Below the pieces are notes generated by a model. It was not told where the DNA came from, searched no databases, and saw nothing but the letters and a program-made list of their open reading frames with translations. From the NCBI GenBank assembly GCA_029946125.1, contig JAQSDX010000007.1:1-64000 (forward strand): 64,000 bases of DNA. Direction: 5' to 3'. Both the position numbers and the translations under genes were made by a program. Below, in pieces: positions 37,441 through 46,862 of the stretch (position 1 is its first letter; each line of letters starts with the position of its first letter). The stretch is from Candidatus Methylobacter titanis (lineage in GTDB: Bacteria > Pseudomonadota > Gammaproteobacteria > Methylococcales > Methylomonadaceae).

Positions 37441-37502
37441 AATACATGAGTTATCAATAATTTCTTTCGCTAATTCTTACAAACAATTCAGGTTAAAAAA
37501 TA

Positions 37503-39011
37503 ATGTGTGGTATTGCTGCTATCGTTTCACATCAGGCTGTTAATCAAGAGTTATATGATGCTCTGACAGTGCTGCAACATAGGGGTCAGGATGCTGCAGG
37601 CATTGTGACTTGTGAGGCCGGACGGCTACATTTGCGCAAGGAAAACGGCTTAACCCGTGATGTTTTTACTAACGCCCAGATGTTGAGATTAAAAGGCAAT
37701 ATGGGTATTGCTCACGTTCGTTATCCAACGGCGGGTTGTACCAGTTCTGCAGAGGCGCAACCTTTCTATGTAAACTCGCCTTTTGGCTTGACGCTTGCGC
37801 ATAACGGCAATTTGACCAATACCGAAGAGCTAAAAAAGGTTTTGTTCATCGAAGATCAACGGCACATCAATACCGATTCCGATTCTGAAGTTTTGTTGAA
37901 TGTTTTTGCTCATGAACTGCAAAGTTTAGGTAAATTGCATTTAACTGTGGATGACGTTTTTCAAGCGGTATCCGGCGTTCATCGCCGCTGTCGTGGCGCC
38001 TATGCCGTTGTGGTTATGATTGCTGGGTTCGGTATTTTAGGTTTCAGGGATCCTCATGGCATTCGACCTATCGTGTTTGGTGAAAAAAAATCCGAGCAAG
38101 GTTCGGAATTCATGATTGCATCCGAAAGTGTCGCTCTGGATGTCCTGGGTTTTGAGCTGATTAGAGACGTTGAGCCCGGCGAAGCGGTATTTATTGAAGA
38201 ATCAGGCGTATTGCATACCAAACAGTGTGCTGAGAAAACGGATCATTGTCCGTGTATTTTCGAGTATGTCTATCTTGCCAGGCCGGATTCGATTATTGAT
38301 CGTATATCGGTGTATAAAGCGCGTCTGCGTATGGGTGAAAAGTTAGCCAAAAAAGTGCTAAGAGACTGGCCTGATCATGACATCGATGTAATTATTCCCA
38401 TTCCTGACACCAGCCGAACAGCGGCTTTGCAGATGGCTAATATTCTGGGTGTGAAGTACCGTGAAGGCTTTATAAAAAACCGGTATATTGGCCGGACGTT
38501 TATCATGCCGGGCCAGAAAATGAGGGAAAAATCGGTCAGGCAAAAGTTAAACGCCATTAGTCTCGAATTTGAAGGCAAGAATGTATTGTTGGTTGATGAT
38601 TCAATCGTCAGAGGCACAACGTCCGAGCAGATTATTCAAATGGCCAGAGATGCGGGTGCTAAAAAAGTCTATTTTGCCTCGGCTGCGCCGCCGGTACGCT
38701 TCCCCAATGTTTACGGTATCGATATGCCGGCCGCTCATGAGTTGATTGCCCATAATCGTACCGAAGACGAGGTGCGAGTCGCCATAGGCGCAGATCGGGT
38801 GATTTATCAGGAACTGAACGATTTGATTGATGCGGTTCGTAAAGGTAATCCGGATATCAAGCACTTCGATACCTCCTGCTTTAGTAATGAATACATCACC
38901 GGTGATATTGACGACGCCTATCTGGAACGTACCGAAGCGTTGCGCAATGACAACGCACAATTGACCAGAAACTCGGAAAATTTCATTATCGGCATGCAAA
39001 ATGGGGATTGA
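37503..39011 (+). CDS. purF: Amidophosphoribosyltransferase
   Basis: PurF makes phosphoribosylamine from PRPP and glutamine, the first committed step of purine synthesis. Cys2 ([10 protein letters not shown]) is the N-terminal glutaminase nucleophile, so no propeptide is present. The PRPP loop [16 protein letters not shown] (about 360-375) is intact. The 502-residue length matches E. coli PurF. No PurR site was identified upstream; the preceding repeat fills that space. Confidence 0.98.
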   Translation: MCGIAAIVSHQAVNQELYDALTVLQHRGQDAAGIVTCEAGRLHLRKENGLTRDVFTNAQMLRLKGNMGIAHVRYPTAGCTSSAEAQPFYVNSPFGLTLAHNGNLTNTEELKKVLFIEDQRHINTDSDSEVLLNVFAHELQSLGKLHLTVDDVFQAVSGVHRRCRGAYAVVVMIAGFGILGFRDPHGIRPIVFGEKKSEQGSEFMIASESVALDVLGFELIRDVEPGEAVFIEESGVLHTKQCAEKTDHCPCIFEYVYLARPDSIIDRISVYKARLRMGEKLAKKVLRDWPDHDIDVIIPIPDTSRTAALQMANILGVKYREGFIKNRYIGRTFIMPGQKMREKSVRQKLNAISLEFEGKNVLLVDDSIVRGTTSEQIIQMARDAGAKKVYFASAAPPVRFPNVYGIDMPAAHELIAHNRTEDEVRVAIGADRVIYQELNDLIDAVRKGNPDIKHFDTSCFSNEYITGDIDDAYLERTEALRNDNAQLTRNSENFIIGMQNGD

Positions 39012-39029
39012 GGTGCAAGGCTAAAGGCC

Positions 39030-39076
39030 AAGGGCTAAGGGCCAAGGGCTAAGGGCTAAGGGCTAAGGGCTAAGGG
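39030..39076 (+). repeat. Heptanucleotide tandem repeat between purF and metZ
   Basis: The unit AAGGGCT (one copy AAGGGCC) repeats about 6.7 times without a break at 39030-39076, after looser versions from 39015. It lies immediately after the purF stop. Such runs are prone to slippage and vary in copy number. Confidence 0.92.
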
Positions 39077-39139
39077 TGGCCGTATTGAAGCCTGGTTTTT
39101 TGCCTGATCTTTTTAACAAACAAATGCGTTTAATTAAGA

Positions 39140-40321
39140 ATGAAAGATATTAACTGGAACGACTATTCACTGGAAACTCAGGCGATCAGAGCCGGGCATA
39201 AGCGCACTCATGAAGATGAGCATAGCATACCGATTTTTGTCACCTCCAGTTATGTGTTCAAGAGTGCCGAAGAGGCCGCTTTACGCTTTACCGGACAGAA
39301 ACCCGGTAACATCTACTCCCGTTTCACCAATCCAACGGTTAGCGCCTTTCAGGAAAGACTGGCGTTAATGGAAAAAGGTGAGCGATGCCTGGCATTTTCA
39401 TCCGGGATGGCAGCCATTATGGCGGTCGGCATGGGGTTGCTTAAAGCCGGTGATCATGTGCTGTGTTCGCGTGGCGTGTTCGGCAATACCGTATTGATGT
39501 TCCAAAATTATTTTAGCAAATTCGGGGTTGAAACCGATTTTGTCGATCTGATCGATACCGCAGCCTGGGAAGCGGCGATTAAACCGAATACCCGGTTTTT
39601 GTTTCTGGAAACACCGTCCAATCCGTTGATTGAAATCGCCGATATTTCGGCGCTTGCCGATATCGCCCATAAACACGGTAGCTTATTGATCGTTGACAAT
39701 TGTTTTTGTACGCCGGTATTGCAAAAACCTTTCGAACTGGGTGCAGATATTGTGATCCATTCGGCAACCAAATATATAGACGGGCAGGGGCGTTGTGTCG
39801 GCGGCGCGGTCATTGCCAGCGATGAGATCATCGAAAAGTTTATTTATCCGTATCTGCGCACCGGCGGCGCGACCATGAGTCCTTTCAATGCCTGGGTGTT
39901 TTTGTCCGGCTTAGAAACGTTGGCGGTCAGAATGAAAGCGCATTGCGATAACGCCTTTGAACTGGCCCGTTGGCTGGAGCAACAGCCCGGTATCGATAAG
40001 GTACATTATCCCGGTTTGGCATCGCATGCTCAGCATGAACTGGCCAAGCGGCAGCAAAGTCATTTCGGCGGCATCGTCAGTTTTGAGCTGATCGGCGGCA
40101 AAGAACACGCCTGGAAGCTGATCGACGCAACTGAAATGCTGTCAATTACCGCAAATCTTGGCGATGTTAAAACCACCATCACCCATCCTGCAACCACCAC
40201 GCATGGTCGATTGGCGCCCGAAGTCAGAGCGGCGGCCGGTATTAAGGACGGCTTGGTCAGGATTTCAGTAGGATTGGAAAGTCTTGAAGATATTAAAAAG
40301 GATATTTTAAGAGGGTTGTAG
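39140..40321 (+). CDS. metZ: O-succinylhomoserine sulfhydrylase
   Basis: This PLP-dependent Cys/Met-metabolism enzyme makes homocysteine directly from O-succinylhomoserine and sulfide. The PLP lysine lies in HSATKYIDGQGR (about 205-216), and SSGMAAIMAVGMG and the C-terminal SVGLESLEDI are family hallmarks. purF-metZ adjacency is typical of Pseudomonas-type MetZ and supports this over cystathionine gamma-synthase. Length is 393 residues. Confidence 0.95.
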   Translation: MKDINWNDYSLETQAIRAGHKRTHEDEHSIPIFVTSSYVFKSAEEAALRFTGQKPGNIYSRFTNPTVSAFQERLALMEKGERCLAFSSGMAAIMAVGMGLLKAGDHVLCSRGVFGNTVLMFQNYFSKFGVETDFVDLIDTAAWEAAIKPNTRFLFLETPSNPLIEIADISALADIAHKHGSLLIVDNCFCTPVLQKPFELGADIVIHSATKYIDGQGRCVGGAVIASDEIIEKFIYPYLRTGGATMSPFNAWVFLSGLETLAVRMKAHCDNAFELARWLEQQPGIDKVHYPGLASHAQHELAKRQQSHFGGIVSFELIGGKEHAWKLIDATEMLSITANLGDVKTTITHPATTTHGRLAPEVRAAAGIKDGLVRISVGLESLEDIKKDILRGL

Positions 40322-40323
40322 TT

Positions 40324-40375
40324 CGGGCATGCTGTTTATGCCCGACATATTATTGGGTAACGAAAAGCTGTTACC
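40324..40375. terminator. Paired hairpins between convergent metZ and grxC
   Basis: CGGGCAT/ATGCCCG (40324-40330, 40338-40344) and GGTAAC/GTTACC (40356-40361, 40370-40375) lie in the 80-bp convergent gap. They may act as transcription stops for both genes, though no long T-run is present. Confidence 0.45.
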
Positions 40376-40401
40376 TAACGCGCCTGCTTTAGGTGCCCGG
40401 T

Positions 40402-40659
40402 CTACGCAGCCGCCAACAAATCATCGAGTTTCTTTTGTTGTTCCAGCGCATGCAGTTCGTCAAAGCCGCCGACATGATAATCGCCGATATAGATTTGTGG
40501 CACTGTGCGGCGGTTTGTTTTAAGCATCATTTCTTCCCTTAAACCGGGTTTGGCATCCACATTAATTTCTGTATAGGATAGGCCTTTTTTGTCCAGCAGG
40601 CGTTTGGCCATCATGCAGTAGGGGCAAATATTGGTGGTGTAGATCAGTATTTCCGGCAT
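40402..40659 (-). CDS. grxC: Glutaredoxin 3
   Basis: This 85-residue cytosolic thioredoxin-fold protein reduces disulfides with glutathione. The active site CPYC is at residues 12-15, and the cis-Pro motif RRTVPQIYIGDYHVGGFDEL is intact. It converges with metZ and is followed on its strand by nothing in this window. Confidence 0.96.
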   Translation of the reverse strand: MPEILIYTTNICPYCMMAKRLLDKKGLSYTEINVDAKPGLREEMMLKTNRRTVPQIYIGDYHVGGFDELHALEQQKKLDDLLAAA

Positions 40660-40696
40660 ATTTTATTAAGAGTTGCTAATGATAGAGCCGTGTATC

Positions 40697-41347
40697 TTAT
40701 CGATTAATGCGTTGTTGTTCAATGCGGATAGCCTTCGATAAATGTTTGATGAGTTCCCACGCCGCTTCCTCCATGTTTCTGCCGAAAGCTATGACTCCAT
40801 CTTCATGCCCGAGCATGGTAAATAATGAAGTTTGCGTCAGCTTGCCGGATTGAAATAATTGTTCAACAGCCATCGCCATTTCAACTGTGCCGTAGGGAAT
40901 GTCGGCGCTAGTGTGGGGCAGTCCCAGCGCTACGGTATGTTTCCAGATTTCAGGGCTGTGTGCGTGAATAACGGCTTGAATAGCGGGGTTCTGGGCGTAT
41001 ACGCTGGCGTGGGTCAGGGATTCGGACGAAGGCTTGCACAAACCACGGGATTGAATCCGGTTTTGGTGAGGCTCTGCTTTAACAATCAGGCAATAATGCT
41101 CCGGGTTTAGTTGTTTAAGATGCCCGGTTTGAGTGCCGCTGATGATGAACTGAGCGCTGTGAGGGTCGATTCTCTGGCTGATATTGCCAAAACCGATATT
41201 CTGGTATCGCCCAAGGCTTTGTCCGATTAGTTCAAGCCGGACGGCAATGGTGCGCCAGGCGTTGATGTCGGTTAATGAGCATGGCTGGCTAATCGGTTGT
41301 TGTGTATGATTTAGCTGATATTTTATGACGCCTTCTTGTTGTTTCAT
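40697..41347 (-). CDS. Class II aldolase/adducin-family protein
   Basis: The 216-residue protein has the class II aldolase fold, which includes fuculose-phosphate aldolase, MtnB and adducin heads. ESLTHASVYA supplies the acidic residue, HAHSPEIW the two Zn-binding histidines and GHEDGVIAFG a third. GNISQRID is the usual substrate-side motif. The substrate is not clear: no sugar or methionine-salvage gene lies nearby. It is directly upstream of grxC on the same strand, 37 bp apart, and divergent from nrdR. Confidence 0.85.
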   Translation of the reverse strand: MKQQEGVIKYQLNHTQQPISQPCSLTDINAWRTIAVRLELIGQSLGRYQNIGFGNISQRIDPHSAQFIISGTQTGHLKQLNPEHYCLIVKAEPHQNRIQSRGLCKPSSESLTHASVYAQNPAIQAVIHAHSPEIWKHTVALGLPHTSADIPYGTVEMAMAVEQLFQSGKLTQTSLFTMLGHEDGVIAFGRNMEEAAWELIKHLSKAIRIEQQRINR

Positions 41348-41504
41348 TCGGCTATTTCTGGTGCGCTGTGATCGGGTAAGTATAAGCGTGGTTACCGGAT
41401 AGTCTAGAAAAATAAAATACAGATAACCGGCAGAGTGTTATAAAATTAACGGTTTTCGAGATTGAAGGCCGATTTTCCGGTAGACAAAAAACAGTGGCTT
41501 AATT

Positions 41505-41957
41505 ATGCGATGTCCGTTTTGCGGAGCACAAGATACGCGGGTTCTTGATTCCAGATTGGCCAATGACGGGGACCAGGTTCGCCGTCGGCGCGAGTGTAAT
41601 GCTTGTAAGGAACGATTTACTACGCACGAAGTGGCTGAGTTAACGCTGCCTCGCATTGTTAAGCGTGACGGGGTGCGTGAGCCTTTCGAGGAAAATAAAC
41701 TACGCGCAGGCATGCTCAGGGCGCTGGAAAAAAGGCCGGTAAGCAGCGATGATATTGAAGCCGCTATCAATCGTATAAAACAGGATTTACGGGCATTGGG
41801 CGAGCGTGAAATATCGGCACAGGTATTGGGCGAGCAGGTTATGAAAGAATTGAGTTTGCTGGATCATGTGGCTTTTGTGCGTTTTGCCTCGGTTTATCGG
41901 AGTTTTCAGGACGTCAGTGAATTCACCGACATGATTGAAGACTTGCGCCAAAAATAA
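41505..41957 (+). CDS. nrdR: Transcriptional repressor NrdR
   Basis: NrdR represses ribonucleotide reductase genes when dATP is high. The Zn ribbon ([17 protein letters not shown] then CNACKERF) is at residues 1-37, and an ATP-cone domain (about 49-139, [20 protein letters not shown]) follows. The nrdR-ribD junction overlaps (TAATG), as in most gammaproteobacteria. Confidence 0.97.
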   Translation: MRCPFCGAQDTRVLDSRLANDGDQVRRRRECNACKERFTTHEVAELTLPRIVKRDGVREPFEENKLRAGMLRALEKRPVSSDDIEAAINRIKQDLRALGEREISAQVLGEQVMKELSLLDHVAFVRFASVYRSFQDVSEFTDMIEDLRQK

Positions 41958-43042
41958 TGTCAACGTCACGCGATGCTTTTTATATGGCGCGAGCCATTCA
42001 GTTGGCTAAAAAGGGCCGTTATACGACCGATCCGAATCCCCGTGTAGGCTGTGTTTTAGTCAGGGACGGTGTGGTGATCGGCGAAGGCTGGCATGCTAAA
42101 GCGGGCTTAGGTCATGCAGAAGTTGAGGCATTAAAAAACGTGCAGGATGCAACAGGCGCAACCGCCTATGTAACGTTGGAGCCTTGCAGCCACCAGGGCA
42201 AAACGCCGCCGTGTTGCGATGCGCTGATAAGCGCCGGAATCGCTCGGGTTGTTGCGGCTATGCAGGATCCCAATCCGCAGGTGTCCGGCAGCGGACTGGA
42301 AAAGCTCAAGGCGGCTGGGATTGAGGTGGGCTGTGGCGTATTGCAGGAAGATGCGCGGGCATTGAATCGCGGGTTTATCAAACGAATGACGGAAAATCGC
42401 CCGTTTGTGCGCAGCAAGCTGGCGATGAGTCTGGATGGTCGCACTGCGATGGCGTCGGGCGAAAGCAAATGGATTACCGGAGTCGAGGCCAGAGCCGATG
42501 TGCAGCGCTTAAGAGCGGAGAGTTCGGCAATTTTAACCGGCATCAATACGGTGTTGGCGGATGATCCGTCGCTGAATGCCCGTGTGGACTGGGTTGTCGA
42601 ACAACCGCTTCGGGTGGTGCTGGATACTCATCTGAACATGCCGGTTACCGCCAAGATGGCAAAATTGCCGGGACGCAGTCTGATTTTAACCTGTGCAGAT
42701 GATCCCCAAAAACAACGCGCGTTGCAACAGGCGGGTTTTGAAGTTTATAAACTGGGCGGAAAAAACGGGCGTTTAGACTTGCATGCGGTGATGGATTTTT
42801 TAAGCCAACAACAAATCAATGAGCTGCTGGTTGAGTCGGGTTCGGTGCTGAATGGCGAATTACTGACTGAAGGACTGGTTGATGAGTATATTATTTATAT
42901 GGCTCCGTGTATTTTAGGCGACCAGGGGCGCGGATTGTTTAAGCTGCCGGGACTACAGCAGATGGCCGATAAAAAGCCGTTAAAACTGCGTGATGTCAGG
43001 CAGGTCGGAGCGGATTTAAAATTAACTTATACACCATTGTAG
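41957..43042 (+). CDS. ribD: Riboflavin biosynthesis deaminase/reductase RibD
   Basis: This bifunctional enzyme deaminates the pyrimidine intermediate and reduces its ribosyl chain. The deaminase Zn motif is GHAEVEALKN and PCSHQGKTPPCCDAL (residues about 52-90). The reductase domain (about 145-360) begins RPFVRSKLAMSLDGRTA. The stop codon TAG is created within a palindromic element that starts at 43037. Length is 361 residues. Confidence 0.97.
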   Translation: MSTSRDAFYMARAIQLAKKGRYTTDPNPRVGCVLVRDGVVIGEGWHAKAGLGHAEVEALKNVQDATGATAYVTLEPCSHQGKTPPCCDALISAGIARVVAAMQDPNPQVSGSGLEKLKAAGIEVGCGVLQEDARALNRGFIKRMTENRPFVRSKLAMSLDGRTAMASGESKWITGVEARADVQRLRAESSAILTGINTVLADDPSLNARVDWVVEQPLRVVLDTHLNMPVTAKMAKLPGRSLILTCADDPQKQRALQQAGFEVYKLGGKNGRLDLHAVMDFLSQQQINELLVESGSVLNGELLTEGLVDEYIIYMAPCILGDQGRGLFKLPGLQQMADKKPLKLRDVRQVGADLKLTYTPL

Positions 43043-43085
43043 GGGCAACTTAAGTCGCCGAGGGCGAATGAATTCGCCCCTACAA
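43037..43085. repeat. REP-like palindrome overlapping the ribD stop
   Basis: TTGTAGGGGC (43037-43046) pairs with GCCCCTACAA (43076-43085), with an inner stem GGGCGAAT/ATTCGCCC (43062-43079). The TAG of the left arm is the ribD stop codon. Confidence 0.8.
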
Positions 43086-43102
43086 TTAATTACAGGGCAT
43101 CC

Positions 43103-43759
43103 ATGTTTACAGGCATAATTTTGGCAGTGGGAAAAATATCGGCAATCGAGCAGAAAGCCGGTGATTGTCGATTGACCGTGGCGACCGGAAGATTACCGCT
43201 GCAGGATGTCGCGTTGGGCGACAGTATTGCTGTCAACGGTGTATGCCTGACCGCAGTGGAGTTAGGTAAAAATCATTTTTGCGCCGATGTTTCTAATGAA
43301 ACCTTGTCCAGAACCATTTTAAATATCGCAACGGTGGGTACGCCGGTTAATCTGGAGCTGGCTTTAACGCCGTCAACCCGATTGGGCGGACATATCGTCA
43401 GCGGGCATGTCGATGGTATCGGTACGATAATAGAAAAGCAGGCTGACGGACGCTCGTTTCGTTTTACCTGTAAAGCCCCCGATAATCTGGCTAAATACAT
43501 TGCCGAAAAAGGCTCTATTTGTATCAACGGCATTAGCCTGACCGTCAATGAAGTTGATGGCGCGGTGTTCAGCGTTAATATTGTGCCGCATACGCTCGAA
43601 GAAACGACCTTGGGCGATGCGGTGGTCGGAACCAAAGTCAACCTGGAAGTGGATTTGCTGGCTCGCTACATAGAGCGGTTAATCAAGGGTGATGCGGCGG
43701 CTAAAAGTTGCGGCGGTATCACAGAAGAATTATTGCAAAAAAGCGGTTTTTTAGGCTAA
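43103..43759 (+). CDS. ribE: Riboflavin synthase alpha subunit
   Basis: The enzyme dismutates two lumazine molecules to riboflavin. Two homologous lumazine-binding repeats are seen (MFTGIILAVGKI and GGHIVSGHVDGIGTI). The start MFTGI is diagnostic. Length is 218 residues. It sits 60 bp after ribD and 13 bp before ribBA. Confidence 0.97.
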   Translation: MFTGIILAVGKISAIEQKAGDCRLTVATGRLPLQDVALGDSIAVNGVCLTAVELGKNHFCADVSNETLSRTILNIATVGTPVNLELALTPSTRLGGHIVSGHVDGIGTIIEKQADGRSFRFTCKAPDNLAKYIAEKGSICINGISLTVNEVDGAVFSVNIVPHTLEETTLGDAVVGTKVNLEVDLLARYIERLIKGDAAAKSCGGITEELLQKSGFLG

Positions 43760-43772
43760 GTCCAAAGGCAAA

Positions 43773-44876
43773 ATGAATACAATCGAAGAAATTATAGAAG
43801 ATTTACGCGTAGGCAAAATGGTCATCATCATGGATGACGAAGATCGTGAGAATGAAGGTGATCTGGTCATGGCGGCTGCTTTTACGCGTCCTGAAGATGT
43901 TAATTTTATGGCACGTTATGGTCGCGGCCTGATTTGTTTGACCTTGACCGGCGAACGTTGCCAGCAATTACGGTTGCCGTTGATGGTTAATGACAATCAA
44001 ACGGCTCATTCAACCAATTTTACCGTGTCTATCGAGGCGGCAACCGGTGTAACCACCGGCATTTCTGCGGCCGACCGGGCGCGTACCATTCAATGTGCCG
44101 TCATGGCCGATGCCAAGGCCGATGATCTGGTGCAGCCGGGGCATGTATTCCCGTTAATGGCGCAAGCCGGCGGTGTGTTAAACCGGGCCGGGCATACCGA
44201 AGCGGGTTGTGATTTGGCTTGGTTGGCAGGCTTGGAACCGGCGGCAGTGATCGTCGAGATACTCAATGAAGATGGTACGATGGCAAGACGGCCTGATTTG
44301 GAAGTATTTGCCAAGCAGCACGATCTTAAAATCGGCACGATCGCCGATTTGATCCATTACCGTATTCAGCACGAAAATACCCTGGAGCGCATCAGCGAGT
44401 GCGCTTATCCGACCGAATTCGGCGATTTCAGGCTATATGCTTATCAGGACAGAAACGACAATAACCTGCATCTGGCGCTGGTGATGGGGCAGGTTGCCGG
44501 CAACGAACCCGTTTTGGTTAGGGTTCATGCGCGGAATGTGTTGGATGATGTATTTGCCTCCAAGCGTAGCGATTGTAGCGTTCCGTTGCGTACAGCCATG
44601 CAAAAAATAGCCGAGGAAGGGCGCGGAGTGTTGGTGCTTATCAGGCAGCAAGAAGACAATAAGTCGCTGGCGGAATTGATACACCATTATCAGCTGGAAG
44701 ATAACGGTATTGTGAATCCAGTTCAACCTGCCGGTGCTGAAGATTGGCGTAACATCGGCACGGGTGCCAGAATACTGGCCGACCTGGGTGTACATAAGCT
44801 TAAGGTTTTAGGCCCCCAGAAAAAGTATGTCGCGTTGTCCGGGTTTGATTTGGAAGTCGCCGAGTATATGGGTTGA
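43773..44876 (+). CDS. ribBA: DHBP synthase fused to a degenerate GTP cyclohydrolase II domain
   Basis: The N-terminal RibB half (1-205) makes 3,4-dihydroxy-2-butanone 4-phosphate from ribulose 5-phosphate and is complete: DDEDRENEGDLVMAA, HSTNFTVSIEA, RAGHTEAGCDLAWLAG. The C-terminal RibA-like half (about 210-367) lacks two of the three zinc cysteines: the usual HSECLTGDVFGSLRCDCG reads HARNVLDDVFASKRSDCS. GTP cyclohydrolase II activity is therefore improbable, as reported for RibBX-type proteins in other gammaproteobacteria. A separate ribA should exist elsewhere. Confidence 0.93.
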   Translation: MNTIEEIIEDLRVGKMVIIMDDEDRENEGDLVMAAAFTRPEDVNFMARYGRGLICLTLTGERCQQLRLPLMVNDNQTAHSTNFTVSIEAATGVTTGISAADRARTIQCAVMADAKADDLVQPGHVFPLMAQAGGVLNRAGHTEAGCDLAWLAGLEPAAVIVEILNEDGTMARRPDLEVFAKQHDLKIGTIADLIHYRIQHENTLERISECAYPTEFGDFRLYAYQDRNDNNLHLALVMGQVAGNEPVLVRVHARNVLDDVFASKRSDCSVPLRTAMQKIAEEGRGVLVLIRQQEDNKSLAELIHHYQLEDNGIVNPVQPAGAEDWRNIGTGARILADLGVHKLKVLGPQKKYVALSGFDLEVAEYMG

Positions 44877-44899
44877 AAAAACTATCCAATAATATGTAG

Positions 44900-44925
44900 G
44901 TTGGGTTAGCGTAGCGTAACCCAAC
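44900..44925. repeat. REP-like hairpin between ribBA and ribH
   Basis: GTTGGGTTA (44900-44908) and TAACCCAAC (44917-44925) form a perfect 9-bp stem around GCGTAGCG. The sequence type is a common intergenic repeat in proteobacteria. Confidence 0.8.
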
Positions 44926-44986
44926 ATAAACCCTTAATTGTAGGGGTATGCTAATTTACAGTAACACATCACCATAGAGAAATATC

Positions 44987-45463
44987 ATGTCAACACTAAA
45001 AACCTTTGAAGGGAATTTACTTGTTCAGGGCGGGAAATTCTGCATCGTAGCCTCCCGGTTTAACAGCTTCATCGTTGAGCAATTGGAAGCCGGTGCGATT
45101 GATGCCTTGGTGCGTCACGGCGCCAATAAAGCCGATATTCATCTGGTTAAGGCACCCGGTGCGTTTGAGCTGCCGATGGTGGTGCAACGCGTGGCAGCGG
45201 CTAAAAAATATGATGCGATTATCGCCTTAGGCGCAGTGATCCGAGGCGGCACACCGCATTTTGAATATGTCGCCGGTGAATGCGTTAAAGGTTTGGCGCA
45301 GGTTTCTTTGCAATATAGTATCCCCGTCAGTTTTGGCGTATTAACCGTTGACAGTATTGAGCAGGCGATAGAGCGTGCAGGCACCAAAGCCGGTAATAAA
45401 GGCGCGGAAGCGGCAATGTCAGCCATTGAAATGGTCAATTTATTTAATAACCTGGAAAACTAA
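44987..45463 (+). CDS. ribH: 6,7-dimethyl-8-ribityllumazine synthase
   Basis: RibH condenses the pyrimidine and butanone phosphate to lumazine and forms icosahedral shells or decamers. [13 protein letters not shown], the PGAFELP substrate loop, and [14 protein letters not shown] with catalytic His are intact. Length is 158 residues. The stop overlaps nusB (TAATG). Confidence 0.98.
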   Translation: MSTLKTFEGNLLVQGGKFCIVASRFNSFIVEQLEAGAIDALVRHGANKADIHLVKAPGAFELPMVVQRVAAAKKYDAIIALGAVIRGGTPHFEYVAGECVKGLAQVSLQYSIPVSFGVLTVDSIEQAIERAGTKAGNKGAEAAMSAIEMVNLFNNLEN

Positions 45464-45897
45464 TGAGTCAAGCTCGAACCAATGCCCGAAAGGCTGCTGT
45501 ACAGGCATTGTATCAATGGCAAATGGCCGGTCAGAATCTTAGTGAGATTGAACGGCAGTTTCTGGAAGAAGAGCGCTTGAAAGACGCTCAGAAAAGTTAT
45601 TTCATCGAGTTATTTTATGGCGTGCCTAAAAATCTGATTGTTATTGATCAGGTATTATCTGAGTTTGTGGACCGTCCTGTTGATATGATTGATCCTGTCG
45701 AAAGGGCAATTTTAAGAATCGGGGTATACGAATTGTTGCATCGACTGGATATGCCGTACCGGGTTGTGTTGAATGAAGGTATTAATTTAGCCAAGTTTTT
45801 TGGTGCCGATGGCAGTCACAAGTATGTTAATGGCATATTGGACAAGGTGGCTCAGCAAAAAAGGGCTGTGGAGATTAAGGCGAAAGGCGCAAGGTGA
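45463..45897 (+). CDS. nusB: Transcription antitermination factor NusB
   Basis: NusB binds boxA RNA with S10 for rRNA antitermination. It has ARKAAVQALYQWQ at the N-terminus and DRPVDMIDPVERAILRIGVYEL and VVLNEGINLAKFFGADGSHKYVNGILD further on. Length is 144. The last residues come from an AAGGCGAAAGGCGCAAGG run that resembles the AAGG repeats found elsewhere in the window, so the tail may be repeat-derived. Confidence 0.97.
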   Translation: MSQARTNARKAAVQALYQWQMAGQNLSEIERQFLEEERLKDAQKSYFIELFYGVPKNLIVIDQVLSEFVDRPVDMIDPVERAILRIGVYELLHRLDMPYRVVLNEGINLAKFFGADGSHKYVNGILDKVAQQKRAVEIKAKGAR

Positions 45898-45919
45898 AAG
45901 ACACTTTTAGCCTTTAAAA

Positions 45920-46855
45920 ATGCCACTTTCCGAATTTGCCTTAATCCAGCGTTTCTTTACTAAGCAGCGGGTCATAAATCCGTCAACGCTGCTGGGCATA
46001 GGCGATGACTGCGCGTTGCTGTCCATTCCTGATGGTTATGAGCTGGCGGTGACCACCGATACCATGGTCGAAAACGTGCATTTTTTTGCAGGAACCGATC
46101 CTGACTTGCTGGGCCATAAGCTGTTGGCCGTTAATTTGAGTGATCTTGCTGCCATGGGGGCAAAGCCCGTTTCGGTGACGCTGGCATTAACCCTGCCTAG
46201 GGTTGATGAAAACTGGTTGACGGCTTTTGCCCAAGGTTTTTTAAAATTAGCCGAGCGCTATTCGGTGGATTTGATCGGCGGCGATACCACCTCCGGCCCG
46301 TTGACCTTGACCGTTCAGGCCATGGGTTTAGTGCCGAAAGACCAAGCGCTTAGGCGTTCATCGGCCCATCCCGGCGATTTTATTTATATGACCGGCTTAT
46401 TGGGCGATGCCGGCCTGGGATTAAAAATAAAGCAAGGCTATGACTGCGCCGATTCCGAAGCCGCGTTAATGCGCTTTAACCGACCGGAGCCGCAAGTCGA
46501 AGCAGGGCAGGCCTTAATCGGCATTGCTAACGCCTGCATCGATTTATCGGACGGCTTGGCGGGCGATTTGGCTCATATACTGGAGCAAAGCCAAGTGGGT
46601 GCCTGTCTTGATTGGGATGCGTTGCCGTTGTCTAATGCTGTGCTGTCCTATATAACCGATACCGGCGACTGGTCTATGCCGCTGACTGCCGGTGACGACT
46701 ACGAGCTGTGTTTTACCGTAAGTCCCGGACAGGCAGATAAGTTGACTATAGCCGCCACCAAAATCGGCATCATTGAATCTCAACCGGGTTTGCGGCTGAG
46801 TAGAACGGGTCATATCGAACCACTAGAGGTAAAAGGCTTTGAGCATTTTTCTTAA
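45920..46855 (+). CDS. thiL: Thiamine-monophosphate kinase
   Basis: ThiL phosphorylates thiamine monophosphate to the active diphosphate. GIGDDCALLSI, the Asp-rich DLIGGDTTSGPL, and CIDLSDGLAGDLAHI are the ATP/Mg motifs. Length is 311 residues. It follows nusB by 22 bp, the standard order. Confidence 0.97.
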   Translation: MPLSEFALIQRFFTKQRVINPSTLLGIGDDCALLSIPDGYELAVTTDTMVENVHFFAGTDPDLLGHKLLAVNLSDLAAMGAKPVSVTLALTLPRVDENWLTAFAQGFLKLAERYSVDLIGGDTTSGPLTLTVQAMGLVPKDQALRRSSAHPGDFIYMTGLLGDAGLGLKIKQGYDCADSEAALMRFNRPEPQVEAGQALIGIANACIDLSDGLAGDLAHILEQSQVGACLDWDALPLSNAVLSYITDTGDWSMPLTAGDDYELCFTVSPGQADKLTIAATKIGIIESQPGLRLSRTGHIEPLEVKGFEHFS

Positions 46856-46862
46856 TACCCAG

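Larger units (their letters stand above)
36809..37449 (+). pseudogene. cvpA: cvpA broken by a palindromic element
   Basis: CvpA is a small inner-membrane protein needed for colicin V production and envelope homeostasis. The frame opens as MIWVDFLCIELIFIFLVMGL and LRGFVKQVFSLALMI (36809-36913), then meets an 80-bp element (36914-36993) that shifts the frame and gives an early stop at 37034-37036. The rest of CvpA (ARIVAFFVVLFVITLSFGGL ... LLKDFWWTESATIPPF) is in another frame from about 37009. Removing 36914-36993 joins the two frames exactly. The joined protein is about 17 residues short of usual CvpA in this loop, so a deletion may have accompanied insertion. A sequencing error cannot account for an 80-bp insert. 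Confidence 0.8.

Noticed and set aside
39030-39076. CRISPR-like direct repeats
   Set aside because: The 7-bp unit has no spacers and no cas genes are present.
43043-43102. FMN riboswitch in the riboflavin operon
   Set aside because: The space between ribD and ribE is only 60 bp and holds a REP-like palindrome; no RFN element motifs are visible.
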